DNA of 64,000 nucleotides, taken from contig NC_081835.1 in the NCBI RefSeq assembly GCF_030867095.1, positions 21,150,501-21,214,500 of the forward strand, read 5' to 3'. Below, one piece after another: positions 25,201-33,669 of this stretch. The notes beneath the pieces were generated by a model, which had not been told where the DNA came from, did no database searches, and saw only the letters and a program-made list of their open reading frames with translations. Origin of the DNA: Alligator mississippiensis. Lineage: Eukaryota > Chordata > Crocodylia > Alligatoridae. Position numbers and translations under genes: made by a program. How positions within the stretch are numbered: position 1 is the stretch's first letter; each line of letters starts with the position of its first letter.

Positions 25201-28200
25201 TCCCCCCCACCCTTGGACAAACCGCCTGTGGTTCTGTCCCACTCCGTGCCTGGGCCCTGCAGCTGCGCATTCTGGCTCCAGGCCCCAAGCCCCATGCACC
25301 ACCTGGGCTGGGCAGCAGCCCCAGCCCTGCCCAGCTCACTCTCTCCCTTCCTATGGGGGCCTTAATCCCCCCTCCCACCCCACCAGACTCACCTGCAGGA
25401 GCTGCTCTCCAGACTACCTGGCAATCATGTGTATGTACATGCACATGACACCCCCTGCCCGACCGCCCTCCTCCCACCTCCCCCAGACCCTTGCAGGCTG
25501 GTACTCTGCCAGCCTGCAGAGAGCTCTTTGCAAATGTGCAAAAGACATGTGCTTCTTCATTAAAATGAGAAATCTGTGTTTTTCTCTGGTAAAGGGAAAA
25601 CCAGCTTTTTTCTCTATTTTCCTGTGGGAGATGGAAACCTGGATTCCTGTTGAGGAGAAACAGCTCATTATACACTTAATTCATAACCTTGCAATAATGT
25701 AATGTTTTTTAGCTGATGCACTGATGAGATGCCTTACCAAAGATGTGACGTGATATCAAACCAGTTGTATTACATTTGACACTTCTGCTGTTTTATTGTT
25801 TATTTCTAGTTTAATCCGGACTATACGTATTACTTTAATAAACCTGAAAAAGGCTATTAAAGGTTTGGTGGTTATGGATTCAGAGCTGGAGGCCCTGTGT
25901 GGCAGTCTGCTTATTGGAAAAGTTCCAGAAAGCTGGGCTCAGCGTTCATACCCAAGTCTTAAACCATTGGGGAGTTATATCCTGGATTTTCTAGCTAGGC
26001 TGAAATTCTTACAGGTAAAACAAGAGAATTACTAATGATCTTTTCTATTTGATTTTAAATGAGTGTGTATTTGGAGAATTAGCAAAACATTTACTGTTTT
26101 ATATGTAACTTTTCTTAAGATAGTTTTGTGGAATATGATTCAGAATAATGAGTCATGATAATTTTATAAAGAAAACTGCCTGGTTCTGAATAGGAAAGGT
26201 GTTTGAACTATCTCCATTTTCCTTTTCACAGGATTGGTATGAATTAGGGAAGCCCACTGTTTTTTGGCTGTCAGGATTCTATTTTACTCAAGCCTTTTTA
26301 ACTGGAGCAATGCAGAACTATGCCAGGAAGTACACCATCCCCATTGACCTCCTGGGATATGAATTTCAGGTATGGCTAAGTTGTAAACGTGTTCTGATTT
26401 GGGCCCCAGTATTGCTGTGTGATACATTAAGTGGAGGAGTCCTGTCTGTTACTGGAGGCGTTACTTGCACATAACCCGTCAGGATCTTAACCAGTAGTGT
26501 AGTGGTAGATTCTGCGAGCCCACTATATTAGTATGTAATGTTTTCTCAACCTTGCACCTCTAAAGGAAACCCATTAAGAGGTTTCTCATGGTTACACAGA
26601 ACCATATTATTACACAAGCAAATCACTTAAAAATGGAGTTTCTTAAGTACCAGGAAGGGTGCATCTACATGTGCTATTAATGCTCCAGAGCTTATTGCTG
26701 CTAAGCACACATCTGCACATGCACCTGGGACAGCAGCAAATTGAGCCAAGTCAGAGTAGCCCTGGCTGGCAGGGGACCAAGGGTTCAACCTGCTAGTGCT
26801 GCTCCCTCCACCTCACCGTGCTACAGAGGGGCTGGCTGGGGCGTGAGGCTGCTTCGGTGCGGGGCTACCCAGCAGGCAGCCCCCACGCTAAAGCACCCTC
26901 ATGCCCTAGCTAGTACCTCAAGCATCTACGTGTGTGCTGCTGTGGAGTTTTTTTACTCCTCAGCAGGATAGTACTTGTATTTACAAGTACTGTAAATAAA
27001 GTTTCGCTGAAAGATATGTGATTCTCCTCCTGGCTTTGGATTGTTCTTCTGAAAATTGGCAGTTGGGTATTGGTTTAATGGCTCTTAAACAGCTTAAGAG
27101 GGTCTCTTAAGCGGCTTATTAACATGTAACGTAAGTTATTTCCTTTTAGGTTATTCCTACAGATACATCTGATACTGCACCAGAAGACGGTGTTTATATC
27201 CATGGATTATTCTTAGATGGAGCTCGCTGGGACAGGACCAAGTCAGTACTTAATATTTGACTACCGTTTTAAGGAAGGCATTCCTGTGTGCATATATTAA
27301 CTTGCTTAAATATTTTAGCACCGTTTTAAATATTTCATTAATACAATTTAAAATACTTGCCTTCTTACCATGAGATGTGGATAGGAAAAAGCAATGAATC
27401 TGTTATATTACAGTGAGGGGAATTTGGAATGTGCTTAAAACAAAATGCAGTTCTTTTCATTAAATTTCCCTGTTGTGCAAGTCACAAAAGATTCAAAAGA
27501 CTTTCAAACTGGCTGGGTACCACCACCCACCACTCTTACCCTGTTTCAGTGTATCCAATTTGAGATACCTTAGAAGTTCATGGTTTTCAGAATACTTTCT
27601 CAGGAGCAATGCCTCTCCTGCATGAATAGTCTAGTACAGAAGTAGGCAACCCCTGGCACAGGTGCCAGAGCATGACACACGAAGGCATTTTGCTTGGCAC
27701 TCGTGCCTTGGGGCAAATGATGGGGAAGGGGCTGGGGCTGCGCTGCCACAACAAGGATCAGGCCCCTCACAACTCCCCTGGCAGGCCAACATCTTACAAG
27801 TAGAGGTTGCAGGTGTTTTTGGCACTCTGCCCAAAAATCATTGTTTACCTCTGATCTAGTATTTCTTCTCTTTTTTACATAATGTCCCTGGTACTTGAAT
27901 AGCTCTGTTGCTTCCAGCAACAAAACAGTGATGTGACCCATGCCTTCTTTTTCTCTAGCCAACTTACCCATCATTTAGGTTGGTGGTGACTGGTACACAG
28001 GCTGGATCATAACCTGTACAACAGATTTGGACCTGCATGCCTGAATTGGGCCCCATTCCACCCCTACGCTGGCTCTGTCTGGTGCCACAATCCAGGATTG
28101 GGTTCTGGGGCCCTGCACCACCTCTGCCTAGTCCCACATGCTAGGATTAAGCCCTATGCCACTTCCACTTGGCCCCACATACCAGGATCAAGCCCTGCGC

Positions 28201-31200
28201 TGCCCTTGCCCGGCCCCATGTTCCGAGATTGGGGTGTGAGGCCCTATGCCAGCTCCGCATACAAGGTTTGGACCCCGGGGTCCTGCATTGGCCAAAGTTC
28301 TGGCATTGGGCTCTGGGACCCTGCATGCCAGGATTGGGCCCTGTGCACCCAATCTAGCACACAAGGCCATGGCCCATAGGGATCCCCATTGGTCCCTGGG
28401 AAGCCCTGCAGGTCAGGTGACATGGCACTGTGGGGGCACTGGATCTAGCCCATGAGCCAGGGACTGAGTATCTCTCCGGAGGTGAATCACCTAGTACAGA
28501 ATCAGTGTGGGTGACATTAAGCACCATCTCATCCTTTGGTTCCATGCAAAGAATGTCATAATTTGTCCCACTAGGTTTTAACTGTTTGAACAGATATTTT
28601 TTGCTACTTTCTAAGGTTTCTGTATCAATGGTGAATGATATAGGCCCTAAGAAGGCTCATAGTGAACATCAAGGTGCATGGATTTGTCCTCCAAAAATCC
28701 AGCCTTTTGATTTATACAAACAAAATGACTGTTTCCACTTGTATTTTCACAGTCATTTTCATGAATACAAATGCCTGTTGCACAAAATTAGAATCTAGAG
28801 CAGCTTTTAAATTTTCATAATTGTGTTATAATGGATTTTTTTAAAGATAATGCAGCTGAGCAAGGAAAGTAGCATGTTTTATTACAGAAGTTACAGACAG
28901 GGACTGCAAGGTCAGAGCAGAGAATGGATTGTTATTGCCTAGTCCTATTCTTGGGGCATGGGCAGATGAACAAGTTAAGGTGAGGTCAACAAGGGTAGAG
29001 GTCTCATTACTTTCTGGTAACTTCCTGTGTGTATGTGCTCTTATCCTACGATAAATGAAGGGTAACTAACTGAAAATGAATTTTATAATTTTGGTTCAAA
29101 TTCACTAACTAGTTTTAGCCTGTGAAAAGAATGGCAGAGCTAGAAAACAGGAGGAACTGGAGTTATGCTGTAGGGCTGTGCGAAGCTCTGGGAGGAGATT
29201 TGGCCTGATTCAGCGGCCGAATCTCCAAATCTGAATCGAATCGGGAGACCCACTAAAAGGACTGAATTGAATCGGAAGCCTCCAAATCAATTCAGAGAGA
29301 TTCTATGCTGATTTGGAGATTTGACTGTAGACTACACAGGCAGCAGTCCTCAATGATGCTGGACACAGCTGCCTCCAGCTGCTAAGTCTGTTGTGGTGGG
29401 CAGAAGGGGGAGGGGGGCTCCTGCCACTGCACACTGCTGCGCATCACCGATCCGGGAGCTGCTCTTCTGGTGGCTCCCCTGAAGCTCTCACCGCCGGTTC
29501 AGGAGGGCATGGGAACGGGCATGTGCTCCCGGATCTGCATGGGGTGGGCTGGGCTGGGCTGGGCTGGGCTGCGCTCCGGGAGGCTAGCCCTAGCCTCTCG
29601 CTGCCAGGCTGCATTCTGTGGGGCAGGTGGAACCAGGGCTGCACTCCGGGCAGCAAGCCCCTGCTGCTGGGTTGTGCTCTGTGGGGTGGGCGGAGCCAGA
29701 GCTGAGGGAGGTTGCCACCTGGAGCACAGCCCTGGCTCTGCCTGCCCCAGCCCCAATCCCTCCCTCGCTCTGGGGGCATTGATCTGCCCCCCCTCACACC
29801 CTTTCCCTCCCCTCTCCACCCACCTCAGTAGACTTACCAGCTGGAGGCAGCTGCATCCAGCGTTGTTGAAAATTGCTGTCTGTATAGTCTATCAAATAGT
29901 CTATAGTTTGTGTAGTTTATCGACTGCTGACTGTGTAGTGAAATCTCTGAATCAGCCAAATTGAATTGGGACAGTGATTTGAATCACTGAATCAAATCAC
30001 TGTCCCTCCAAATCGGCCGAAACCAAAGCAAATACTTGCTGCTTCGCATAGGCCTATTATGCAGCAACTTAGGAGCTAGAGCAGTCACCTACAGAATGGG
30101 AAACTCCTGCTGGAGGCTGGTTTAACTCATATTTCCTTTATCCACATGTGAGTTTCCTAACTACCAGGTTGAGTAGCATTCAGCTTTCTTTCTGGATGTT
30201 TACTTGTAATGATTACTTGAGCATTTTATAAAAAGTTGAACAGCTCCAACAGACCCACCTCAGGAGGCCCTGCACTGTACAGACTACACTCCTCTGAGAA
30301 GTCTGATTTCAGTTGCTGCTTTCGAAGAATGTCTTGTTCCTCCAGTAGTTTTGTGTTATAGCCCTGTATTTTCTCTGCTTTTCCTATAAGAACCTCAAAC
30401 AAGCATTCTGTTTCTGGACAGATGGGACGTTTTATGCAGAACAAAATGTGATTTTCATTTTGGCAAAGAAAACAAACAAACAATTTTAAAATATTTTATG
30501 TCCAAACACATTATTTTCATTGTTTTGTTTTGACCCCCCAAATCAAAAAGCAATTATTTGTACAACACTATAGATGCCTGTAATATGATTTTAATAATTG
30601 TTTCTTTGTTGCTGTCTTTTGCCAGAGGAATACTAGCTGAGCAGTATCCCAAATTGCTCTTTGACATGATGCCAATCATTTGGATAAAACCAAGTAAGTG
30701 AAGTTGGTTTGAAACAAATGTTTCCTTGGGTTAAAACGCAGCATGAAATGGCAGCAACGTGTTTCTTTCTGCAATCAAAGACCAACCTTTGTCCCCCACC
30801 AGATAGCCCAAATATAAATAATGATCTATATATCTGACCTTGACTTTTTAACCTGCCTAAACCCAGTCTTTTATTTGGTATTTATCTGGTCAGTGTGTCT
30901 CTTTCTCCTTTTCCCCACGAAGATTTATTTGGTCTGAACTAGAACAAGATGGAGCTAGTGAGGCAAATATATTTATGTAAATCCGTTTCACTATCTACTA
31001 ATTGGATCCTTAGGCAAAACAATTGACTTGCCAGCAGAGCATTTTTTTTTTAAATCTTGACTCTGATGAGGTCAGTGGGACCTTGTAGTTGACTTAAACA
31101 GGGCCAAGATTTCCCCCACGTTTGCTCAGAATGTTGTTAGTGTCTGCGGTTGTCCAGGGTTTGCTAAACTTTTTTAGTTTTGCATCCTTCAGCTAGTTCC

Positions 31201-32029
31201 ACCTTTCTTTGATCAGGAGCAGTACACTGTCAAAAAATGCACATGTATTTTTTAAAACAACATTCTTCACCATAACCTAGTTTCAGCTGAGCTGTAACTA
31301 GCTACCAGGCAGCCCACCCCTTCGTCTAATCTGTGCCTCCTGTTGACATCGGAAGAAACCTCACTGAACTTCATTTCTGTCAGAAGAGCATGATTTAAGT
31401 CTATCCAAGTTATGCATAAACAATCTAGACACACTGTAAATTCCCATGGAGTTATGGCCTTGGAATTCAAATGACTGTGTTTAAGTTCTGTAGCAGCTGA
31501 ATCAAATTTTCCTAGCTTTTACATATAGAACTAGTGCATCTACTGGCTTTTAAAACTATAACCCCAGTATTTGAATCAAATGCTTTGATTATGCTATGCC
31601 TATTTAGATTTGAATACCTCTTAAAGATTTGAACAGCAGCTAGGACCATAGAGAAACCTTCATTCCTGTTGTAAGGAAACAAAAACAAGGAATTTCTTTT
31701 TTTAAGTTAAACTGAAAACAAATAGCTAATTTTTAGCAAATAGCTAAGAATGGTAAATTAGAGTAAAAATTTGATGATTTTCTGCGATACACTATACCTG
31801 AAAGATTTAATTTATGGTTTTGTTTCTTCTTTTTGAAGATAAAAAATCAGACATAAAGAAATCTAATGCCTACATTTGTCCACTGTACAAGACAAGTGAG
31901 CGTAAAGGAACCTTATCAACTACTGGACATTCCACTAACTTTGTCATTGCGCTGTTGCTAGACACTGATCAACCAGTCCAGCACTGGATCAAGCGAGGTG
32001 TTGCTCTGCTCTGCCAGCTGGATGACTAA
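1142..32029 (+). CDS. DNAH12: DNAH12, axonemal dynein heavy chain 12, C-terminal part (15 coding exons)
   Basis: Motor subunit of a ciliary inner-arm dynein; family members couple ATP hydrolysis in a ring of AAA modules to microtubule sliding in the axoneme. The coding exons are 1142-1282, 6378-6536, 8676-8820, 12629-12779, 13121-13374, 14539-14679, 17039-17176, 18622-18855, 20619-20807, 22734-22837, 25810-26014, 26232-26369, 27150-27241, 30626-30693 and 31839-32029. Phases agree at every junction and give about 782 residues plus TAA. The upstream roughly four-fifths of a ~4000-residue protein lies outside the window. Recognisable blocks are an AAA6-region motif ([13 protein letters not shown], exon 4), then the C-terminal domain with [50 protein letters not shown] and the closing [18 protein letters not shown] segment. 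DNAH3 and DNAH7 are close paralogues; the adjacent ASB14 and APPL1 favour DNAH12. ATTAAA at 32171 is a possible poly(A) signal. Confidence 0.92.
1637..2848 (-). repeat. CR1 LINE, 5'-truncated, with open reverse transcriptase segment
   Basis: A non-LTR retrotransposon that inserted antisense in the DNAH12 intron. An open frame of 369 codons (2838-1729) encodes the RT palm and thumb: [34 protein letters not shown], the catalytic [10 protein letters not shown], then the CR1 C-terminal [10 protein letters not shown]. The 3' end has the family ATAGATTTCATAG-type short repeat at 1637-1655. Homology stops at about 2848, so the endonuclease and first RT blocks are absent, which is usual 5' truncation. 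The lack of stops over 369 codons suggests a fairly recent copy. Confidence 0.93.
4346..5404. mobile_element. Probable solo LTR of an endogenous LTR retroelement
   Basis: Begins TGTAGCAGG and ends CCTGTTACA, a short inverted TG...CA pair, with flanks GGGTA and GTGTA as a 4/5-matching 5-bp duplication. Two TATAAG-like motifs lie near 4457-4485. There is no internal coding sequence, so it is a fossil solo LTR. It sits inside a hAT element and is younger than it. The assignment rests on the ends only. Confidence 0.5.
4860..5190. repeat. 35-bp minisatellite, about nine units
   Basis: Tandem units of GAAGAGCCCCGGTGAGAGG plus GGCAGCCGTGCAGAGG, 34-35 bp each, with few differences between units. It lies within the LTR-like element and produces long open frames that are artefacts of the repeat. 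Confidence 0.95.
5784..6164. mobile_element. MITE, hAT-like termini
   Basis: The left end TAGGGGTGCTCAACC pairs with the reversed right end CAGTGGTGGTCAACC. It is 381 bp and non-coding. The flanks do not give a clear 8-bp duplication. Confidence 0.55.
6378..6536 (+). CDS. DNAH12: DNAH12 coding exon B
   Basis: Encodes [20 protein letters not shown] and [20 protein letters not shown], a well-known dynein heavy chain block. The acceptor is CAG and the donor GTACCA is weak. It completes the split Met codon from the previous exon. Confidence 0.93.
6640..6821. mobile_element. hAT fragment, right end only
   Basis: Ends in ATTTTGCCCACCCTTG with the GGCCTGCAG block that also closes the elements at 7333-8500 and 42878-43891. 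No left terminus was found. Confidence 0.5.
7333..8500. mobile_element. hAT-type non-autonomous transposon, 1168 bp
   Basis: The ends are CAGGGACGGGCAA and TTTTGCCCACCCCTG, flanked by an exact 8-bp duplication GTCTAGTA (7325-7332 and 8501-8508). The interior is GC-rich with repeated inverted modules (7768-7788 against 7946-7966, again near 7989 and 8031). No transposase. The open frames here are compositional. Confidence 0.88.
8676..8820 (+). CDS. DNAH12: DNAH12 coding exon C
   Basis: Encodes [18 protein letters not shown] and [14 protein letters not shown]. The acceptor is TTTAG and the donor GTAAAA; it ends in phase 0. Confidence 0.93.
8821..10317. other. DNAH12 intron, no assignable feature
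   Basis: Mixed-composition intronic sequence; no splice-bounded coding segment or clear repeat terminus seen. Confidence 0.5.
10318..10706. repeat. Unassigned interspersed repeat, copy 1
   Basis: Starts with a GGGGGTGCAC ... GCACCCCC hairpin, then CAAAAAGGCA, then degenerate GC-rich units built on GCCGGTGGTGTCTGC, ending near TATTCATGGTG. It shares order and orientation with 21333-21694. The family was not recognised. Confidence 0.6.
11784..11968. mobile_element. hAT-type MITE, 185 bp
   Basis: The ends are CAGAGCCAGATTAACCC and GTTAATCTGGCCCTG, flanked by CCCAGCAT (11776-11783) and TCCAGCAT (11969-11976), 7/8 identical. The CAGGGCCGGATTAAC-type terminus is a familiar amniote hAT end. Confidence 0.8.
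12059..12215. repeat. Widespread sauropsid interspersed repeat fragment
   Basis: Carries AAGAACCTAAGAAG and GGTCCATCTAGCTCAGTATC, a block I recall as common in turtle and crocodilian repeats. I cannot name the family with certainty. Confidence 0.45.
12629..12779 (+). CDS. DNAH12: DNAH12 coding exon D (AAA6 region)
   Basis: Encodes [17 protein letters not shown] and [13 protein letters not shown], the conserved strand and loop of the sixth AAA module. It is bounded by CAG and GTAAGT and ends in phase 1. Confidence 0.94.
13121..13374 (+). CDS. DNAH12: DNAH12 coding exon E, followed by a GC donor
   Basis: Encodes [25 protein letters not shown] and [20 protein letters not shown]. The family sequence continues directly with [12 protein letters not shown] at 14539. 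The only boundary that joins them in frame is after AAG at 13374, where the intron begins GCATAG, not GT. Reading through instead gives a stop within two codons. Confidence 0.9.
13375..14538 (+). other. DNAH12 intron with GC donor and TCTAG acceptor
   Basis: The intron starts GCATAG immediately after AAG and ends TTTCATCTAG. It is AT-rich and otherwise without recognised features. Confidence 0.8.
14539..14679 (+). CDS. DNAH12: DNAH12 coding exon F
   Basis: Encodes [19 protein letters not shown] and [13 protein letters not shown]. The acceptor is TCTAG and the donor GTAATT; both ends are phase 0. Confidence 0.93.
14997..16236. mobile_element. TIR element of the GGGACAGACATT family, copy 1 (full length)
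   Basis: The left end GGCTAGGGACAGACATT pairs with the reversed right end GGCGAGGGACAGACATT. It is about 1.24 kb and non-coding. Near the right end a second GGGACAGACATT motif at 16050 faces the terminus and encloses a ~186-bp inverted-repeat unit with AAACTGGTTT stretches. A ~165-bp block around 15620-15780 is tandemly duplicated at 15780-15915. No convincing 8-bp duplication; the superfamily is open (hAT or PIF/Harbinger-like). Confidence 0.7.
16237..17038. other. DNAH12 intron remainder, no assignable feature
   Basis: Unique-looking AT-rich intronic sequence running to the acceptor before 17039. Confidence 0.5.
17039..17176 (+). CDS. DNAH12: DNAH12 coding exon G
   Basis: Encodes [20 protein letters not shown] and [20 protein letters not shown], the start of the conserved dynein C-terminal domain. 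It runs from AAAG to GTAAAG, phase 0 at both ends. Confidence 0.95.
17795..18250. repeat. Unassigned GC-rich repeat
   Basis: Begins TTATAAAAGCCTTAGTCTG and contains a GC-rich core. Near the right end is a hairpin CAGTATT-ACTATA-AATACTG (18217-18236). The boundaries and class are uncertain; the 245-codon open frame over it is compositional. Confidence 0.35.
18622..18855 (+). CDS. DNAH12: DNAH12 coding exon H
   Basis: Encodes [31 protein letters not shown] and [18 protein letters not shown]. It is among the most conserved parts of the heavy chain tail. The acceptor is TTTCAG and the donor GTATCT. Confidence 0.95.
19864..20308. mobile_element. hAT-type MITE, 445 bp
   Basis: The ends are CAGTGGTTCTTAACC and GGGTGAGAACCACTG, flanked by ATCTAAGA (19856-19863) and ATCTAAGG (20309-20316), 7/8 identical with a central TA. 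Confidence 0.85.
20619..20807 (+). CDS. DNAH12: DNAH12 coding exon I
   Basis: Encodes [20 protein letters not shown] followed by a Gly/Ser-rich linker (GGSTGSSDS) that is typically variable between orthologues. The acceptor is TGTAG and the donor GTAGTG. Confidence 0.94.
21333..21694. repeat. Unassigned interspersed repeat, copy 2
   Basis: Has a left-end hairpin GTAAGGGGTGCAC ... GTGCACCCCTTAC, then CAAAAAGGCA, then GC-rich units with GCATCTGCAGGCAGTC, ending at GTTCATGGTG. It is collinear with 10318-10706. Confidence 0.6.
22734..22837 (+). CDS. DNAH12: DNAH12 coding exon J
   Basis: Encodes [20 protein letters not shown] and [13 protein letters not shown]. The acceptor is CAG and the donor GTAAGG; it ends with two codon bases. 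Confidence 0.94.
22838..24120. other. DNAH12 intron with a long polypyrimidine stretch
   Basis: 23135-23420 is strongly pyrimidine-biased on the plus strand (C/T runs with few purines). Otherwise unassigned. Confidence 0.6.
24121..25649. mobile_element. hAT-type transposon with a GC-rich palindromic core, 1529 bp
   Basis: The left end is CAGGGATCCTGG and the reversed right end CAGGAATCCAGG, flanked by TTGATGAG (24113-24120) and TTGAGGAG (25650-25657), 7/8 identical. Inside, 24794-24836 and 25047-25089 are inverted copies that match at about 42 of 43 bases, with weaker pairing continuing inward. A 411-codon antisense open frame over the core looks compositional. Confidence 0.8.
25810..26014 (+). 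CDS. DNAH12: DNAH12 coding exon K
   Basis: Encodes [20 protein letters not shown] and [16 protein letters not shown]. The acceptor is TCTAG and the donor GTAAAA. Confidence 0.94.
26232..26369 (+). CDS. DNAH12: DNAH12 coding exon L
   Basis: Encodes [20 protein letters not shown] and [19 protein letters not shown]. The acceptor is CACAG and the donor GTATGG; 46 whole codons. Confidence 0.95.
26650..26990. repeat. Possible MITE, boundaries unclear
   Basis: GGGTGCATCTACATGTGC near the left and GCATCTACGTGTGTGC near 26926 suggest a repeat, with a GC-rich core. No terminal duplication was resolved. Confidence 0.3.
27150..27241 (+). CDS. DNAH12: DNAH12 coding exon M
   Basis: Encodes [17 protein letters not shown] and [10 protein letters not shown]. 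The acceptor is TTTAG and the donor GTCAGT. Confidence 0.94.
27637..27853. mobile_element. hAT-type MITE, 217 bp
   Basis: The left end CAGAAGTAGGCAA pairs with the reversed right end CAGAGGTAAACAA. The flanks are GTCTAGTA (27629-27636) and ATCTAGTA (27854-27861), 7/8 identical. Confidence 0.82.
27978..28478. repeat. MITE-like unit with an internal degenerate minisatellite
   Basis: 28030-28350 repeats a motif of about 40-50 bp based on CCCCACATGCCAGGATTGGG and CCCTGCACCACCTCTGCC, with unequal decay between units. The outer parts show weak inverted similarity (CAGGCTGGATC against GATCTAGCCC). Confidence 0.5.
29171..30056. mobile_element. hAT-type transposon, TAGGG-TGTGCGAA family, 886 bp
   Basis: The left end TAGGGCTGTGCGAAGC pairs with the reversed right end TAGGCCTATGCGAAGC. 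The flanks TTATGCTG (29163-29170) and TTATGCAG (30057-30064) match 7/8. The subterminal AATCTGAATCGAATCGG-type blocks recur in the nested element at 55104-55731. Confidence 0.85.
30626..30693 (+). CDS. DNAH12: DNAH12 coding exon N
   Basis: Encodes [20 protein letters not shown]. The acceptor is GCCAG and the donor GTAAGTG. Confidence 0.94.
30694..31838. other. Last DNAH12 intron, no assignable feature
   Basis: AT-rich unique-looking sequence between exons N and the terminal exon. Confidence 0.5.
31839..32029 (+). CDS. DNAH12: DNAH12 last coding exon and stop
   Basis: Encodes [31 protein letters not shown] and ends [15 protein letters not shown] followed by TAA at 32027. This is the standard dynein heavy chain C-terminus, so the end of the gene is secure. 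Confidence 0.95.
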
Positions 32030-32877
32030 CTTTGAGGAAATCAGATTCAAATGTCACCATATATGTCTTGCTCTTTCTCCGGGGTACAGGAAATACAGCA
32101 TGCTGTGTCAAAGGGACAGCTTTATATTTTGGAGATCCAGTAAACTTTTTCTTAATCCTTAATATTTTTAATTAAATGAATATGTGATGTTACTTACTAC
32201 TATCTTTGAAATGAATCTGGCGTATTCATTTGATACATTTTCAGCATAGGATCCCGTGCAAGTGTACAGGTGTTTTTGTTCCCTCTTTTAATATTGCAAA
32301 ATTATCTTGAGGAAAAAGTGAAAACTGTTCAATCTCCTCTATGGGAAGCTTTATAGTACTAGAGAACTTCAAATGTCCAGATGTACCAGCATTCAAGCAT
32401 CCAGATGCACAAGCAGACTCTCAGAAATATAGCTTTCTCCATCTCTGCCATTATGCCAGGTTCCAGCAGAGGGACAAAGTGGAATGTGAATACACACCTG
32501 ATTCAAATAGTAAAAAAAAATACAGAAGCTAACTTTCTGTACCCAATGCTAAAAATTTCCTTTATATGAATATATAAAAACTTGCAAAGCCCCATAGCTT
32601 TTGATACATGGCATTCATCTTAGCCTAGGTTCATCCTCACTCCATGTACACATGAGTATTTATATTTATCATTTTTTTTATGAATTGCATTAACATGAAA
32701 ATTATAGTTGGACAGGTTGTGAACAATTTCTATTGTAGTATTTTTCTTTTAAAAACATAAAACATTCATTTTGTTGTATTATTATTTTCTTTATGTTGGT
32801 TTACACTGATAAGCATTGATGATTTATTCAAACTCTTGAGTTTGACCTTGTAACAGGGAACAAAGGCTCCTTTACTT
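32030..32877 (+). other. DNAH12: DNAH12 3' flank, including the likely 3' UTR
   Basis: AT-rich sequence after the stop. ATTAAA at 32171 is the first plausible poly(A) signal; no clear AATAAA nearby. The mRNA end is not certain. Confidence 0.4.
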
Positions 32878-33665
32878 TAAGGCTAGGGACAAACATTCAA
32901 AAGCCTGACCTTGAATTGATTCAATCTTTGCAGGTTAGTCTAACCTGACTAGGCTGAACCAGTTCGTAACAGTACAGACATCCCAGAAATGCAGGCACAT
33001 GCCTGCAGTGGCTCAGGCTAGAAGCAAGGGGGGGGCACTAAAGCAACCCTCCCTTCCCTTCCATAGTGCTGAGCTGGGGCGGGGGGTGTGGCCAGGCCCC
33101 GGCAGGACACTCTGATTAGGGAGAGGTTCCCCCCCACACACACACTTCTGACCAGCCCAGCAGGGAATTGATAACTCAGTGTTTATCACCCCATTAGGAA
33201 AACAAAAGGACATTACTAGCTACGTGTTGATTCTGCCTTCGTTCCGTCTAGCACAGCATGGACTGCACCCAGCATGTGGTATGCCAGCTAATGCTGAGAG
33301 GTGTCTGTATAAGGCAGAGGGGACAGGGAGGGGAGTGGAGGAACAGGGGGAAGACAGGCAGATGCCTGCAGTCTCTCCTGGAGCTCCAGCCAGGGAGCAG
33401 AGGGGAGGGGCCAGGTCTGCTGTGGAGCAAAGAGCCCCACCCAGCCCAGAGAGCATGCCAGGATGCTGTAGGAGTCTGGTTTAACTTAAACCAGCTAAGG
33501 GTCTGGGACAGATATTGCATAAACTGGTTTGACCCAAATCAGTTAAGTCTGATACTACATTCAGCCAGCTTTATCTCAAACTGGTTTCAGCCATTTTCAA
33601 AGTGGTTTATGTGCACTGAACATCAGTTCTGTTACAGGTTTAAACCAGTTTCTGATCACTTAAAC
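32878..33665. mobile_element. GGGACAGACATT family, copy 2 (right end missing)
   Basis: Starts GGCTAGGGACAAACATTC, collinear with copy 1 at 14997. It includes the internal GGGACAGATATTGCATAAAC motif (33507) and GTTACAGGTTTAAACCAG. It stops before the terminal TIR where CR1 sequence begins. Confidence 0.7.
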
Positions 33666-33669
33666 ATGT

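Noticed and set aside
24440-25675. 411-codon open frame on the minus strand
   Set aside because: It lies over the palindromic GC-rich core of a hAT element, overlaps open frames in several other frames, and has no recognisable domain.
29391-29964. Overlapping open frames near 29.4-29.9 kb
   Set aside because: They fall inside the GC-rich core of the 29171-30056 hAT element.
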